A model generated the notes under the pieces. That model was given only the letters and a program-made list of their open reading frames with translations. It searched no databases and was not told the origin of the DNA. Below are positions 16,689 to 25,349 of a stretch of DNA of 64,000 nucleotides, piece after piece. The DNA is taken from positions 62,001-126,000 of the forward strand of contig NZ_NRQT01000006.1 in assembly GCF_004119455.1 (NCBI RefSeq), read 5' to 3'. The DNA comes from Chryseobacterium sp. CH25. Its GTDB lineage: Bacteria; Bacteroidota; Bacteroidia; Flavobacteriales; Weeksellaceae. Position numbers and translations under genes: made by a program. Positions within the stretch are counted from its first letter, which is position 1. Every line of letters begins with the position of its first letter.

Positions 16689-17384
16689 TTATAGGTATTC
16701 TTTAATCTGCTGAAGATGGGTAATAGACTTTAATCCTGCTTCTTTTTTGTCTTCCTTGTAAACATCAAAGAAGATGGCATCCATTCCAAAATCTCTTCCT
16801 CCCAAAGCATCAGCGATCCAGTCATCCCCAATCATGATACTTTCTTCTTTCTTTGCTTCGGAAAGTCCAAGGGAATATTCAAAAATCTTAGGATTTGGTT
16901 TTCTCACTCCTACCGCATCTGCGCTGGTAATGGTTTTAAAGTAAGGAGCAATTCCGGATAGGGTACATTTTCTTTCTGTTACTTCCTTAAAGCCATTGGA
17001 AATAATATGAAGGGTATAATTCTTCGACTTCAGATATTCAAGAACATCTTCCGCCCCTTCCACCAATTCATTATGACTGACAATATTATCAAGGAAATTC
17101 TCTTCAAAATAAAGGGAAAGTTCTCTATTGTCTACACCAAAGTGCATGAAGGAGTCATAAAAACGGTGTTCTCTCAAATACTCTTTGCCTATAATCCCAT
17201 CTCTGATTTTTTCCCATAATTCTTCATTGATATCATGGTAAACTGCATGAAACTCTTCAAAGTCAATATTGTACTTCGAATTAATTTCCTGTTTTTCGAA
17301 AAGTTCTTTGATAGTTAGATAGGCATTTCTGCGATGATCCCAGAGCGTATTGTCCAGGTCAAAAAAAACGTGCTGCATTTTCAT
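16689..17384 (-). CDS. YjjG-family HAD-type nucleotide phosphatase
   Basis: A 231-residue HAD hydrolase starting at MKMQHVFFDLDNTLWDH; an ATG three codons upstream is also possible. Motif I is DLDNT, motif II is the ISNG segment, the Lys and GVRKPNPKIF of motif III follow, and motif IV is IGDDWIADALGG. The DNTLWDH start and cap arrangement fit the YjjG/YfnB group of noncanonical pyrimidine nucleotidases, which remove phosphate from modified nucleotides and so clean the nucleotide pool. Substrate is inferred from the family. A 44-residue gene lies 20 bases upstream on the same strand. Confidence 0.88.
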   Translation of the reverse strand: MKMQHVFFDLDNTLWDHRRNAYLTIKELFEKQEINSKYNIDFEEFHAVYHDINEELWEKIRDGIIGKEYLREHRFYDSFMHFGVDNRELSLYFEENFLDNIVSHNELVEGAEDVLEYLKSKNYTLHIISNGFKEVTERKCTLSGIAPYFKTITSADAVGVRKPNPKIFEYSLGLSEAKKEESIMIGDDWIADALGGRDFGMDAIFFDVYKEDKKEAGLKSITHLQQIKEYL

Positions 17385-17404
17385 ACAGCACAAAGTTAAT
17401 AATT

Positions 17405-17539
17405 TTAATTTTTTGTAATAGGATAATTCTTGCTCTTGCTTTTCACAATTTCAAGGCTTTTAGAAAAATTGAGCAAAAAATCGATGGTTTGTTTTTTAGG
17501 TTTCAAAGTTTTCACTTTTAAGGAGTCATTTTTTTTCAT
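17405..17539 (-). CDS. Small hypothetical protein, 44 residues
   Basis: An open frame of 44 codons plus TAA, starting with MKKNDSLKVKTLKPKKQ and ending in YPITKN. It is strongly basic, with a central hydrophobic helix TIDFLLNFSKSLEIV. It sits in frame-clean sequence between the sigma factor gene (48 bases upstream) and the YjjG-like gene (20 bases downstream), all on the minus strand. Composition and placement suggest a real small protein; I recall similar short proteins in related genomes but cannot name a function. Confidence 0.6.
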   Translation of the reverse strand: MKKNDSLKVKTLKPKKQTIDFLLNFSKSLEIVKSKSKNYPITKN

Positions 17540-17587
17540 AAGCGTACTATGTTTTCCTTAAAAACGTGAAATTTTACAAAATATTAT

Positions 17588-18178
17588 CTATCTGGTTAAT
17601 ATTATGTTATTTTCTTCCATGATTTTTCTCAGGTTGATTAACGCGTATCTTACTCTGCCTAATGTGGTATTAATACTCATATCGGTATGATCTGCGATTT
17701 CTTTAAAACTAAGTCCGTCAAAAAATCTTAATTTAATTACTTCCTGCTGATTCAGGGGAAGAAATTGTAGCATTTTCAACAGGTCTTCCTGAATCTGATT
17801 GGTAACCAACTGATCTTCAATATTCTCAGAAGGCTCTCTGATCAGGTCAAAAATTGAATATTCATCTGTTTCAAAAGTAGTTTCCGAAACTTTGATATTC
17901 TTCGCTTTTGATCTGAAATGATCGATGATAAGGTTGTGTGAGATTCTTTTGGCCCAAAGGATAAATTTACCCTCTTCGTTGTAACGGCCTTCTTTTAGCA
18001 TCACAATGATTTTCATGAATGTGTCCTGAAAAATATCATTGGCTAAATCTTCATCATTAATTTTGTAAAAAATGAATGTAAACAGTTCTCTCTGATGGCG
18101 ATGAATAAGGGTTGATAATGCGCCCTCGTCACCTTTCTGGTAAAGTGAAATTAGTAAACTATCCGATTTTGATTTCAT
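17588..18178 (-). CDS. RNA polymerase ECF-type sigma factor
   Basis: A 196-residue sigma-70 family protein. I start it at MKSKSDSLLISLYQKGD, since the 38 codons before it do not resemble the family. Region 2 shows HQRELFTFIFYKI and DEDLANDIFQDTFMKI, with the core-binding and -10 recognition segments. Region 4 shows LPLNQQEVIKLRFFDGLSF with the helix-turn-helix EIADHTDMSINTTLGRVRYAL. No anti-sigma gene is adjacent, so control is unclear. The ECF family usually serves envelope or stress genes; targets here are unknown. Confidence 0.92.
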   Translation of the reverse strand: MKSKSDSLLISLYQKGDEGALSTLIHRHQRELFTFIFYKINDEDLANDIFQDTFMKIIVMLKEGRYNEEGKFILWAKRISHNLIIDHFRSKAKNIKVSETTFETDEYSIFDLIREPSENIEDQLVTNQIQEDLLKMLQFLPLNQQEVIKLRFFDGLSFKEIADHTDMSINTTLGRVRYALINLRKIMEENNIILTR

Positions 18179-18372
18179 AACTCTTCTCAATATAATATTT
18201 GCAGCCCAGCTATCGCCCAGATAAATTATCCGGTTTTTGCTGTATATACAAAACAGTTCTTCAGAGTAGAGTCTCGTCGATAGGTGGTACAATTATATTA
18301 TGGCGTAAATATAATAATTTTTTAATAACTGTTAAGCAATTATTAAATTTTCGCTACAAAAATTTAAAAAAA

Positions 18373-18864
18373 TCACTTAAACATATCATGAATGAATACA
18401 GTAGGGATATTTAATGTAAAATTAATATTTAACCCTTTCATTTCTTTCCCGTTTAATCGGGTATCTCCAATAGGGAAAGCATAGCCTCCGGTAAGATCCA
18501 GCATCCCGAATAAGGTAACTCCAATTTTTGGAGCAATATATTTATTGGTTCCTTCCGCTCCTACTAAAAAGTAATACGAGTGGTAAAAGTCCACATTTTT
18601 TTGAAAATTAAGTAAAACATCTGCCTGCAACTTCGGCATAATAGCAAATTTTGAGTCTGCTACCCCCATTAAGGCAGAACCACCCAATCTGTAAATTACG
18701 TCATCATTTTTAAGAAAAAGCAACTTCCCACCTACTTCTCCAAAGCTTTGATTCTGATAGGTATATCCTATACTAATCATTTTATGCATGGTATACTGAG
18801 CTTTCACTAATGTACTCAGCAAAAACAGGGATAGAATGGCAACTGCAGTCCGAAAATTCATCAT
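18373..18864 (-). CDS. Secreted outer-membrane-like hypothetical protein
   Basis: A 163-residue protein with a signal peptide (AVAILSLFLLSTLVKAQ). The mature part alternates polar and hydrophobic residues in short strands separated by turns (SIGYTYQNQSFGEVGGKL, GVTLFGMLDLTGGYAF) and ends in an aromatic residue, as expected for a small outer-membrane beta-barrel. I do not recognise a named family. It lies between metK and the sigma factor gene on the same strand, separated from metK by a terminator. Confidence 0.7.
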   Translation of the reverse strand: MMNFRTAVAILSLFLLSTLVKAQYTMHKMISIGYTYQNQSFGEVGGKLLFLKNDDVIYRLGGSALMGVADSKFAIMPKLQADVLLNFQKNVDFYHSYYFLVGAEGTNKYIAPKIGVTLFGMLDLTGGYAFPIGDTRLNGKEMKGLNINFTLNIPTVFIHDMFK

Positions 18865-18890
18865 CTCTCAATTTATTAAGGTGTAAAATT

Positions 18891-18924
18891 AAAAAAAACT
18901 GCCTTACCGGAAGGTAAAGCAGTT
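18891..18924 (-). terminator. Intrinsic terminator after metK
   Basis: On the minus strand AACTGCTTTACC pairs with GGTAAGGCAGTT around a TTCC loop, with one wobble, and is followed by eight T. It ends metK transcription. Confidence 0.9.
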
Positions 18925-18950
18925 CATAATATTTCAGTTTAGAGAAAAAA

Positions 18951-20231
18951 TTAAATACCGAAAGCGGCTTTAATTTCGTCTACTTTGTCTAGTTTTTCCC
19001 AAGTAAAGAACTCAAGACCTTCCAACGTAAGCTCATTTTTATGACCTTTGTTGAATGTTTTATCAGCTACATAGTGCTCTTTACCCATGTGTCCGTAAGA
19101 AGCAGTTTCCTGATAGATAGGGTTTCTTAATTTTAAGTTCTGCTCAATAGCATAAGGTCTTAAATCAAAGATTTGAGAAACTTTTTTAGCAATATCTCCA
19201 TCATGAAGATCCACTTTAGCAGTTCCGTAAGTATTGATGTATAAACCACAAGGCTCAGCTACTCCAATTGCGTAAGAAACTTGTACTAAAACTTCGTCAG
19301 CAACACCAGCAGCTACAAGGTTTTTAGCGATGTGTCTCGTTGCATAGGCAGCACTTCTGTCTACTTTAGATGGATCTTTTCCAGAGAAAGCACCACCACC
19401 GTGAGCTCCTTTCCCTCCGTAAGTATCAACGATGATTTTTCTACCTGTAAGACCAGTATCTCCGTGAGGACCACCGATTACAAATTTACCTGTAGGGTTG
19501 ATGTGATATTTGATCTGATCGTTGAATAACGCTTTGATCTCCTCAGTCTGCTGAGCAACTACTCTAGGAACAAGGATATTCTTGATATCTTCACGGATCT
19601 TGTTCAGCATCTCTTCTTCTGTTCCGAAGTCATCATGCTGAGTAGAAACTACGATAGAATCAATTCTGATAGGCTTATGATCGTCAGAATACTCAATAGT
19701 TACCTGGCTTTTTGCATCAGGACGTAAGTAAGCAATCTCTTTATTTTCTCTTCTGATCGCAGAAAGTTCTTTAAGAATTGTATGGGCTAAATCCAAAGCA
19801 AGAGGCATATAGTTAGCCGTTTCGTTAGTAGCATACCCAAACATCATTCCCTGGTCACCTGCACCCTGAGCGTTTGCTTTAGCTTCAAATGACTCATCAT
19901 TTACCGCTCTGTCAACACCCTGGTTGATATCCGGAGACTGTTCGTGGATCGCAGAGATTACTCCACAAGAATCTCCGTTGAACATATATTCACCTTTTGT
20001 ATACCCAATTCCGTTGATTACTTCTCTTGCAATCGTCTGAACATCAAGGTAAGCATCAGACTTTACTTCTCCTGCCAAAACCACCTGTCCGGTAGTTACA
20101 AGAGTTTCACATGCTACTTTTGAACTTTTATCGTATGCTAAGAAATGATCGATTAATGCATCGGAAATTTGGTCGGCAATTTTATCCGGATGTCCTTCTG
20201 AAACTGATTCAGATGTAAATAAATAAGACAT
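18951..20231 (-). CDS. metK: S-adenosylmethionine synthase
   Basis: A 426-residue cytosolic enzyme making SAM from methionine and ATP. Visible signatures are the ATP-binding [11 protein letters not shown] at 12-22, the hexapeptide-type [12 protein letters not shown], and the phosphate-loop [19 protein letters not shown]. Length is slightly above the usual 380-400 because of an extension typical of Bacteroidota. The gene has its own promoter and terminator. I see no SAM riboswitch in its leader; instead the leader contains a small hydrophobic reading frame. Confidence 0.97.
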   Translation of the reverse strand: MSYLFTSESVSEGHPDKIADQISDALIDHFLAYDKSSKVACETLVTTGQVVLAGEVKSDAYLDVQTIAREVINGIGYTKGEYMFNGDSCGVISAIHEQSPDINQGVDRAVNDESFEAKANAQGAGDQGMMFGYATNETANYMPLALDLAHTILKELSAIRRENKEIAYLRPDAKSQVTIEYSDDHKPIRIDSIVVSTQHDDFGTEEEMLNKIREDIKNILVPRVVAQQTEEIKALFNDQIKYHINPTGKFVIGGPHGDTGLTGRKIIVDTYGGKGAHGGGAFSGKDPSKVDRSAAYATRHIAKNLVAAGVADEVLVQVSYAIGVAEPCGLYINTYGTAKVDLHDGDIAKKVSQIFDLRPYAIEQNLKLRNPIYQETASYGHMGKEHYVADKTFNKGHKNELTLEGLEFFTWEKLDKVDEIKAAFGI

Positions 20232-20246
20232 ATTATTCTTTGTTTT

Positions 20247-20318
20247 TTAGATTAAAAAATAGCTATGAAGAAAAATAAGAATAACAATTGCCCAGAAAAA
20301 AGAATACTGTTTTAGCAT
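20247..20318 (-). CDS. Possible 23-residue hydrophobic leader peptide upstream of metK
   Basis: An ATG-to-TAA frame coding MLKQYSFFWAIVILIFLHSY plus three more residues. It lies inside the predicted metK leader, about 47 bases after the likely transcription start, and ends 15 bases before the metK ATG. It would form a single membrane helix. It may be chance in AT-rich DNA; the Met content is low, so attenuation by methionine supply is not evident. Confidence 0.3.
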   Translation of the reverse strand: MLKQYSFFWAIVILIFLHSYFLI

Positions 20319-20371
20319 TTTTTTATAGAGGTTGCAATCAGGTCAAATTTTTCCTCGTTAATAAACGTCAG

Positions 20372-20403
20372 CAAATTTAAGCACTATTTTCGTAATACTC
20401 AAA
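20372..20403 (-). promoter_or_regulatory. Bacteroidota-type promoter for metK
   Basis: On the minus strand TTTG (20403-20400) and TAAATTTG (20379-20372) are separated by 20 bases, an excellent fit to the consensus. The predicted start is near 20365, giving a leader of about 134 bases. Confidence 0.65.
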
Positions 20404-20467
20404 ATTTTTGTTTACTAATTATAATTTTCTTTAAATTAATGATTTATATCATTGTAAAGCCCCTTAA

Positions 20468-21418
20468 TTACTGAGGCTTTATGCTTACAAACTCTTTCGG
20501 ACTTTCGTGGTAATTCAACTTAAGTTCCAAAGAGTTTTTGATAGAATGTGATAATTCATCAATAATCTTTTGCTTGAAAGTCGGTTTATAGTAAATGATA
20601 CTGATCTCTCTGTAAGGGAAAGGCTTCTTGAATCTGAAAACATTCTGCTTCTGCTCTTCAGAAAGTTGACTTAAGGCCAATTCCGGAAGGATACTGATTC
20701 CCCCTACTTTATCTACCATGTGTACCAAAGTCTGAATATTGGAAGCTAAGAAATCTAAGTTTTTAGGTTTCAAAGTATTTTCTTTCAGATGACAGATATT
20801 TTCAAACTGATTTCTCAAACAGTTACCTTCTTCAAGCAACCATACCTTTTCTACATTCAGTTCTTCAGGAATAATGTAAGAATTCTTTTTGTTTGCTTCT
20901 GTATTAGAGCTGTAGATCATTAACTCTTCATTGAATAAGAAATCCTGGTAAAACTCATCCGCAGTATCATAAGGAGTAGAGATAATTCCCGCATCCAGTT
21001 CTCCTGCTTTCAGAGCTTTAATAATATTATCCGTTGTCATTTCCTTTACATTCATCTGAATCTTCGGATTCGCTTCAAGGAATTTAAAGATTTCAGTAGG
21101 TAAAATAAAGGATGAAACAGTAGGAATAATTCCAAGGTTAATAGTTCCTCCTAAAATGTTGTTCAACAGGTTGGCTTTGTTCTTCAGCTCATTGACAGAT
21201 TCTATAATCACCTTCGCCTGATCGATGATCTGAAGACCAACATCTGTGGTACGGATCGGGTGTGTAGTTCTGTCGAAAACCTTCACATCCAATTCATCCT
21301 CAAATTTCTGTATCATGGCACTTAAGGTTGGCTGGGTAATGAAGCACGCCTGAGCTGCTTTACCAAAATGTTTATACTTATCAACAGCGATAAGATACTC
21401 CAGTTGCTGAATGTTCAT
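20468..21418 (-). CDS. oxyR: LysR-family peroxide sensor OxyR
   Basis: A 316-residue LysR-type regulator. The N-terminal helix-turn-helix is KHFGKAAQACFITQPTLSAM (15-34). In the effector domain two cysteines, C200 and C209 (CLRNQFENIC), have the same spacing as the redox pair C199/C208 of E. coli OxyR, which forms a disulfide under hydrogen peroxide. It is divergent from a catalase gene across 134 bases, the classical arrangement. It likely activates the catalase gene and regulates itself. The identification is strong because motif and context agree. Confidence 0.94.
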   Translation of the reverse strand: MNIQQLEYLIAVDKYKHFGKAAQACFITQPTLSAMIQKFEDELDVKVFDRTTHPIRTTDVGLQIIDQAKVIIESVNELKNKANLLNNILGGTINLGIIPTVSSFILPTEIFKFLEANPKIQMNVKEMTTDNIIKALKAGELDAGIISTPYDTADEFYQDFLFNEELMIYSSNTEANKKNSYIIPEELNVEKVWLLEEGNCLRNQFENICHLKENTLKPKNLDFLASNIQTLVHMVDKVGGISILPELALSQLSEEQKQNVFRFKKPFPYREISIIYYKPTFKQKIIDELSHSIKNSLELKLNYHESPKEFVSIKPQ

Positions 21419-21429
21419 TTGATTAATAT

Positions 21430-21488
21430 TATCTATTACAAAGATATAACGTTTTTGTTATTAGCAATTAAAAATTCAAGTAAATTTG
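21430..21488. promoter_or_regulatory. Divergent oxyR-catalase control region with candidate OxyR site
   Basis: TATCT-N7-AGATA at 21430-21446 is an inverted repeat with the 7-base spacing seen in OxyR half-sites. It overlaps TATCTTTG (21446-21439, minus), a candidate -7 element for oxyR with ATTG 18 bases upstream. For the catalase gene, TAAATTTG lies at 21481-21488 with TTTG at 21454-21457. Confidence 0.45.
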
Positions 21489-21552
21489 ATAATTAGTACC
21501 TTTACACTTCGATTTAGAAAAGGACAAGAACAATTATTCAAATCATCAATAT

Positions 21553-23040
21553 ATGGATTCTAAAAAATTAACGTTAAGCAACGGCGCACCTTATTTTGAG
21601 CATCAGGATTCCCAGACGGTAGGACCAAGAGGCCCGGTATTGCTGCAAGACTTTGTCCTTCAGGAAAATCTTGCACATTTCGTTAGGGAAAGAATTCCTG
21701 AAAGAATTGTACACGCCAAAGGAAGCGGAGCGTACGGAACTTTTACCGTAACCCATGACATCAGCCAGTACACCAAGGCTAAATTATTTTCAAAAGTAGG
21801 CAACTCATGCAGAATGTTTGCCCGTTTCTCCACAGTAGGTGGCGAAAAAGGAAGTGCAGATACCGCAAGAGATCCTAGAGGATTTGCATTAAAATTTTAT
21901 ACTGAAGATGGAAACTGGGATCTTGTAGGAAATAATACTCCGGTATTCTTTATTAAAGATGCTAAAAAATTCCCGGATTTTATTCATACCCAAAAAAGAC
22001 TTCCAAGAACCAATTTAAAAAGCGCCACTATGATGTGGGATTTCTGGAGCTTAAATCCGGAATCACTTCATCAGGTTCTTATATTAATGTCAGACAGAGG
22101 AACTCCTTATGGCTACAGACACATGCATGGCTTCGGGTCTCATACTTTCTCTATGATTAACGATAAGAATGAAAGAGTATGGGTGAAATTTCATTTCAAA
22201 ACAAAGCAAGGAGTTAAAAACTTCACAGATGAAGAGGCTGTAAAGATGGCAGGAGAAAATCCTGATTTTGCACAGGAAGATCTTTGCAACGCTATTGAAA
22301 ATGGAGATTTCCCAAAATGGACCATGTATATTCAGGTCATGACTGAAGAGCAGGCAAAAGATTTCAGATGGAATCCTTTTGATGTAACAAAGGTTTGGTT
22401 CCATGATGATTTCCCATTGATTGAAGTAGGAGAAATGGAACTGAATGAAGTTCCTGTCAACTATTTTGCACATGTAGAGCAATCTACATTCTCACCAAGC
22501 AGTCTTATCAACGGAATCAGTTTTTCGCCGGATAAAATGCTTCAGGGAAGATTATTCTCTTACCCGGACGCTCACCGATACAGAGTGGGTGTAAATGCTC
22601 ACCAATTAGAAGTGAACAGATGTCCTTTTGCTGTTAATAATTATCAGAGAGACGGGTATATGGCAGATTCAAGCCAATATCAGGATAAACCAAATTACTA
22701 TCCTAATAGTTTTGATGATGTCAAACCGGATGTTTCTTATAAAAACTATGAGTATGAATTAGATAGCGCTCATGTTGCCAATTATAACAGAAATGACAAC
22801 GACAGTGATCATTACACGCAACCTGGTCTTCTTTATTCCAAAGCTATGAATGCTGAAGACAGAAACAACCTGATCCAAAATATCATAGGAAGTATGAAAG
22901 GAATTACCGGGCCTAAAAGAGAGGAAATTATCAACAGGCAATTATGTCACTTTTTCCGCGCTAACATTGAGCTTGGCATGAAAGTGGCATCACAACTAAA
23001 CATCAATATTGATGCAAATATGATGAATCACTCCAAATAA
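21553..23040 (+). CDS. Monofunctional heme catalase
   Basis: A 495-residue clade-3-sized catalase that splits hydrogen peroxide into water and oxygen. The active-site His is H54 in ERIVHAKGSG, the distal Asn lies in GNNTPVFF at 126-133, and the proximal heme ligand is Y337 in RLFSYPDAHRYRVG. NADPH-binding type sequence is plausible but not certain. Start is the ATG at 21553. It is divergent from oxyR, so peroxide induction is likely, and it ends at an A/T-rich terminator. Confidence 0.96.
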   Translation: MDSKKLTLSNGAPYFEHQDSQTVGPRGPVLLQDFVLQENLAHFVRERIPERIVHAKGSGAYGTFTVTHDISQYTKAKLFSKVGNSCRMFARFSTVGGEKGSADTARDPRGFALKFYTEDGNWDLVGNNTPVFFIKDAKKFPDFIHTQKRLPRTNLKSATMMWDFWSLNPESLHQVLILMSDRGTPYGYRHMHGFGSHTFSMINDKNERVWVKFHFKTKQGVKNFTDEEAVKMAGENPDFAQEDLCNAIENGDFPKWTMYIQVMTEEQAKDFRWNPFDVTKVWFHDDFPLIEVGEMELNEVPVNYFAHVEQSTFSPSSLINGISFSPDKMLQGRLFSYPDAHRYRVGVNAHQLEVNRCPFAVNNYQRDGYMADSSQYQDKPNYYPNSFDDVKPDVSYKNYEYELDSAHVANYNRNDNDSDHYTQPGLLYSKAMNAEDRNNLIQNIIGSMKGITGPKREEIINRQLCHFFRANIELGMKVASQLNINIDANMMNHSK

Positions 23041-23058
23041 TCATATTGAACAATAAAT

Positions 23059-23100
23059 CAAAAAAAAGGAAAAAAAAATAATATTTTTTCCTTTTTTTTG
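23059..23100 (+). terminator. A/T-rich intrinsic terminator after catalase
   Basis: An A-run with GG (aaaaaaaggaaaaaa) pairs with ttttttcctttttttt around a short AT loop. It is weak in GC but symmetrical and T-rich at the 3' side. Confidence 0.7.
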
Positions 23101-23145
23101 TAAAAAATTCATAATTTGCGAAGGATGATATTTTAAAGTGGAAAA

Positions 23146-23913
23146 ATGAGTTACGAAAATATATTATTAAAAAGGAAGATAAATTAATCTATCATTACCA
23201 TAAACAGACCTGAAAGTCTGAATGCATTAAATGCAAAGACCATTCAGGAGATCAGTACAGCATTGGATGAGCTTGGTTCCGATACTTCTTGTCGAGTAAT
23301 TATCCTTACAGGAAGTGGAGAAAAGTCCTTTGTAGCTGGAGCTGACATCAAGGAATTCAGTGACTTCGGACAGGAAAAAGCTGAAGAACTTGCAAGAAAC
23401 GGACAGAACACTTTGTTCAACAAAATTGAAAATATGTCTAAACCTGTCATTGCAGCCGTAAACGGTTTTGCATTGGGGGGAGGTTTAGAGCTTGCTATGG
23501 CATGCCACATCAGATATGCATCGGAAAACGCCAGATTAGGGCTTCCTGAAGTAACACTGGGATTAATTCCAGGATACGGAGGAACTCAAAGGCTTCCAAA
23601 GCTTGTAGGAAAAGGTATTGCCAACGAAATGATCTTCTCTGCCAAAATGGTCCCTGCTCAAAAAGCAAAAGAGATCGGGCTGGTAAATGAAGTATACCCT
23701 ATTGAAGAATTATTAACCAAAACGAAAGAATTAGCGAACACTATTGCCCATAATTCACCAATGGCAATATCAAAGGCTATAAACGCCGTTAATTTATCTG
23801 ACACGGAGAAAGGTTTTGAAACTGAAATTAAATATTTCGGTGAGCTTTTCGAAATGGAAGACAAGAAAGAAGGAGTAACTGCTTTCCTGGAGAAAAGAAA
23901 GCCGAACTTCTAA
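23146..23913 (+). pseudogene. Enoyl-CoA hydratase/isomerase with stop codon near the 5' end
   Basis: A crotonase-family gene of about 255 codons. From the natural ATG at 23146 the frame reads MSYENILL, then an altered stretch ending in TAA at 23185-23187, then continues in the same frame with SIITINRPESLNALN. One lost A in the run at 23169-23173 plus a compensating change near 23186 would explain this and restore KKEDKL. The rest is intact: oxyanion-hole segments VAGADIKEF and NGFALGGGLEL, and catalytic Glu regions near GLPEVTLGLIPGYGG. It would hydrate trans-2-enoyl-CoA in fatty-acid oxidation. Without correction the first in-frame ATG is 23263, losing 39 residues including the first strand. 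Error versus real mutation is open. Confidence 0.8.
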
Positions 23914-23964
23914 TCTTTCAAAAGATTTTAATCCAAATTATTTCGAAAAAACTAATGCTGCGGT

Positions 23965-24387
23965 ATGAATAAGTTTGATAAAGCTTATCTAAAAATGGCC
24001 CAGGAATGGGCAAAACTCTCCTACTGTAAGAGAAAACAGGTAGGAGCTCTTATCGTAAAAGATAGGATGATTATTTCAGATGGTTACAACGGGACTCCTA
24101 TGGGATTCGAAAACTGCTGTGAAGATGGAGAGGGAAAAACGCACTGGTATGTATTGCATGCGGAAGCCAACGCTATATTAAAGCTGGCCGCCTCTACACA
24201 ATCTGCAAAAGGAGCAACGTTATATTTAACCTTGTCACCCTGTAAGGAATGCAGTAAGCTGATCCTTCAGGCAGGTATTACAAGACTGGTGTATATTAAT
24301 GAGTATTCGGATGACGATGGGATATCGTTTTTGAGAGGCCACAACATTGAAATAGAACAAATATCGGACTGTGAACTAAAAAAATAA
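23965..24387 (+). CDS. dCMP deaminase (ComEB-like)
   Basis: A 140-residue zinc deaminase. The zinc and proton-shuttle motif is HAEAN with H65 and E67; the second motif PCKEC gives C93 and C96. The N-terminal YCKRKQVGALIVKD and SDGYNGTPMGFENCC segments are typical of deoxycytidylate deaminases, which turn dCMP into dUMP for dTMP synthesis. It ends 6 bases before xerD on the same strand, so the two are probably co-transcribed. Most bacteria with this form are annotated ComEB by homology, not for competence. Confidence 0.92.
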   Translation: MNKFDKAYLKMAQEWAKLSYCKRKQVGALIVKDRMIISDGYNGTPMGFENCCEDGEGKTHWYVLHAEANAILKLAASTQSAKGATLYLTLSPCKECSKLILQAGITRLVYINEYSDDDGISFLRGHNIEIEQISDCELKK

Positions 24388-24393
24388 GCACAA

Positions 24394-25314
24394 ATGACTT
24401 GGGATGAAAAGATCAAAGATTTTGAAATATTTCTTCGTTTCGAAAGAAATTTTTCAGACAATACGCTCGACGCCTATGTTCGGGACATTAAGAAACTAAA
24501 AGATTACGCAGAAGAAGATCTGGCAAACGTCGGTCCAGATTCTATCGGTTACGAAAACCTGCAGGAATACATTTTCAATCTTTCTAAACAGAAATTCAGT
24601 GAGAGATCACAGGCAAGATGGATATCTTCCATTAAGGCCTTCTTTAAATTTCTACTGGAAGATGAATATCGTGAAGACAACCCTGCTGCGTTACTTGAAG
24701 GTCCTAAATTGGGACTGTATCTGCCGGACACGCTCAGCCTGCCGGATATTAATAAAATCATTGCTGCCATTGAGGTTAATACAGATCTCGGAAAAAGAAA
24801 CCAATGTATCATAGAGGTACTTTACGGTTGCGGACTCCGTGTGTCTGAACTTATTGACCTTAAAATCTCCAATATCAACTTCAAGGAGCAATATATTAAG
24901 GTACTCGGAAAGGGAAATAAAACCCGTTTTGTACCTTTGGCAGACTACACTGCTGAACTTCTGGAAAGTTATATCAAAGAGGTACGTTCTAAAGGAAAAA
25001 TTAATAAGAAATATGAAGATACCCTGTTTTTAAACAGCCGTGGAACTTCCATGTCAAGAGTTATCGTATTCCTTATTATTAAAGAACTTACGGATAAGGC
25101 AGGAGTAAACAAGAAAATCTCTCCTCACACCTTCAGACATTCTTTTGCAACGCATTTGCTGCAGAATGGAGCAGATCTCCGTTATATTCAGGAAATGTTG
25201 GGACACTCCAGCATTACTACAACAGAGATCTATACTCATCTGAAGACGGAAGAGCTAAGGGATGTCATCTTAAGCTATCACCCGAGAAATATTAATATTG
25301 CTCAGGGAAGCTAA
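24394..25314 (+). CDS. xerD: Site-specific tyrosine recombinase XerD
   Basis: A 306-residue tyrosine recombinase that resolves chromosome dimers at dif. Catalytic residues are R149 (CGLRVSEL), a Lys in the GKGNKTR hairpin (173-178), H245 and R248 (HTFRHSF), H271 (LGHSS) and the nucleophile Y280 (TEIYTH). The N-terminal SAM-like DNA-binding domain covers roughly 5-90. Length and the LGHSSITTTEIYTHLK ending are typical of XerD rather than phage integrases, and no mobile-element genes are nearby. It follows the dCMP deaminase gene directly. Confidence 0.94.
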   Translation: MTWDEKIKDFEIFLRFERNFSDNTLDAYVRDIKKLKDYAEEDLANVGPDSIGYENLQEYIFNLSKQKFSERSQARWISSIKAFFKFLLEDEYREDNPAALLEGPKLGLYLPDTLSLPDINKIIAAIEVNTDLGKRNQCIIEVLYGCGLRVSELIDLKISNINFKEQYIKVLGKGNKTRFVPLADYTAELLESYIKEVRSKGKINKKYEDTLFLNSRGTSMSRVIVFLIIKELTDKAGVNKKISPHTFRHSFATHLLQNGADLRYIQEMLGHSSITTTEIYTHLKTEELRDVILSYHPRNINIAQGS

Positions 25315-25349
25315 AGTTTGATATACCTTTGAAAAACAATTAAAGAAGA

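Noticed and set aside
18179..18292. Earlier start of the sigma factor gene
   Set aside because: The 38 extra codons do not resemble sigma region 1/2 and the Met at 18178 gives the usual length.
20232..20371. SAM riboswitch before metK
   Set aside because: No SAM-I, SAM-II or SAM/SAH core motifs could be recognised in the leader.
24394..25314. Phage or integrative-element integrase
   Set aside because: Length, motifs and housekeeping neighbours fit XerD; no att-like repeats or mobile genes are near.
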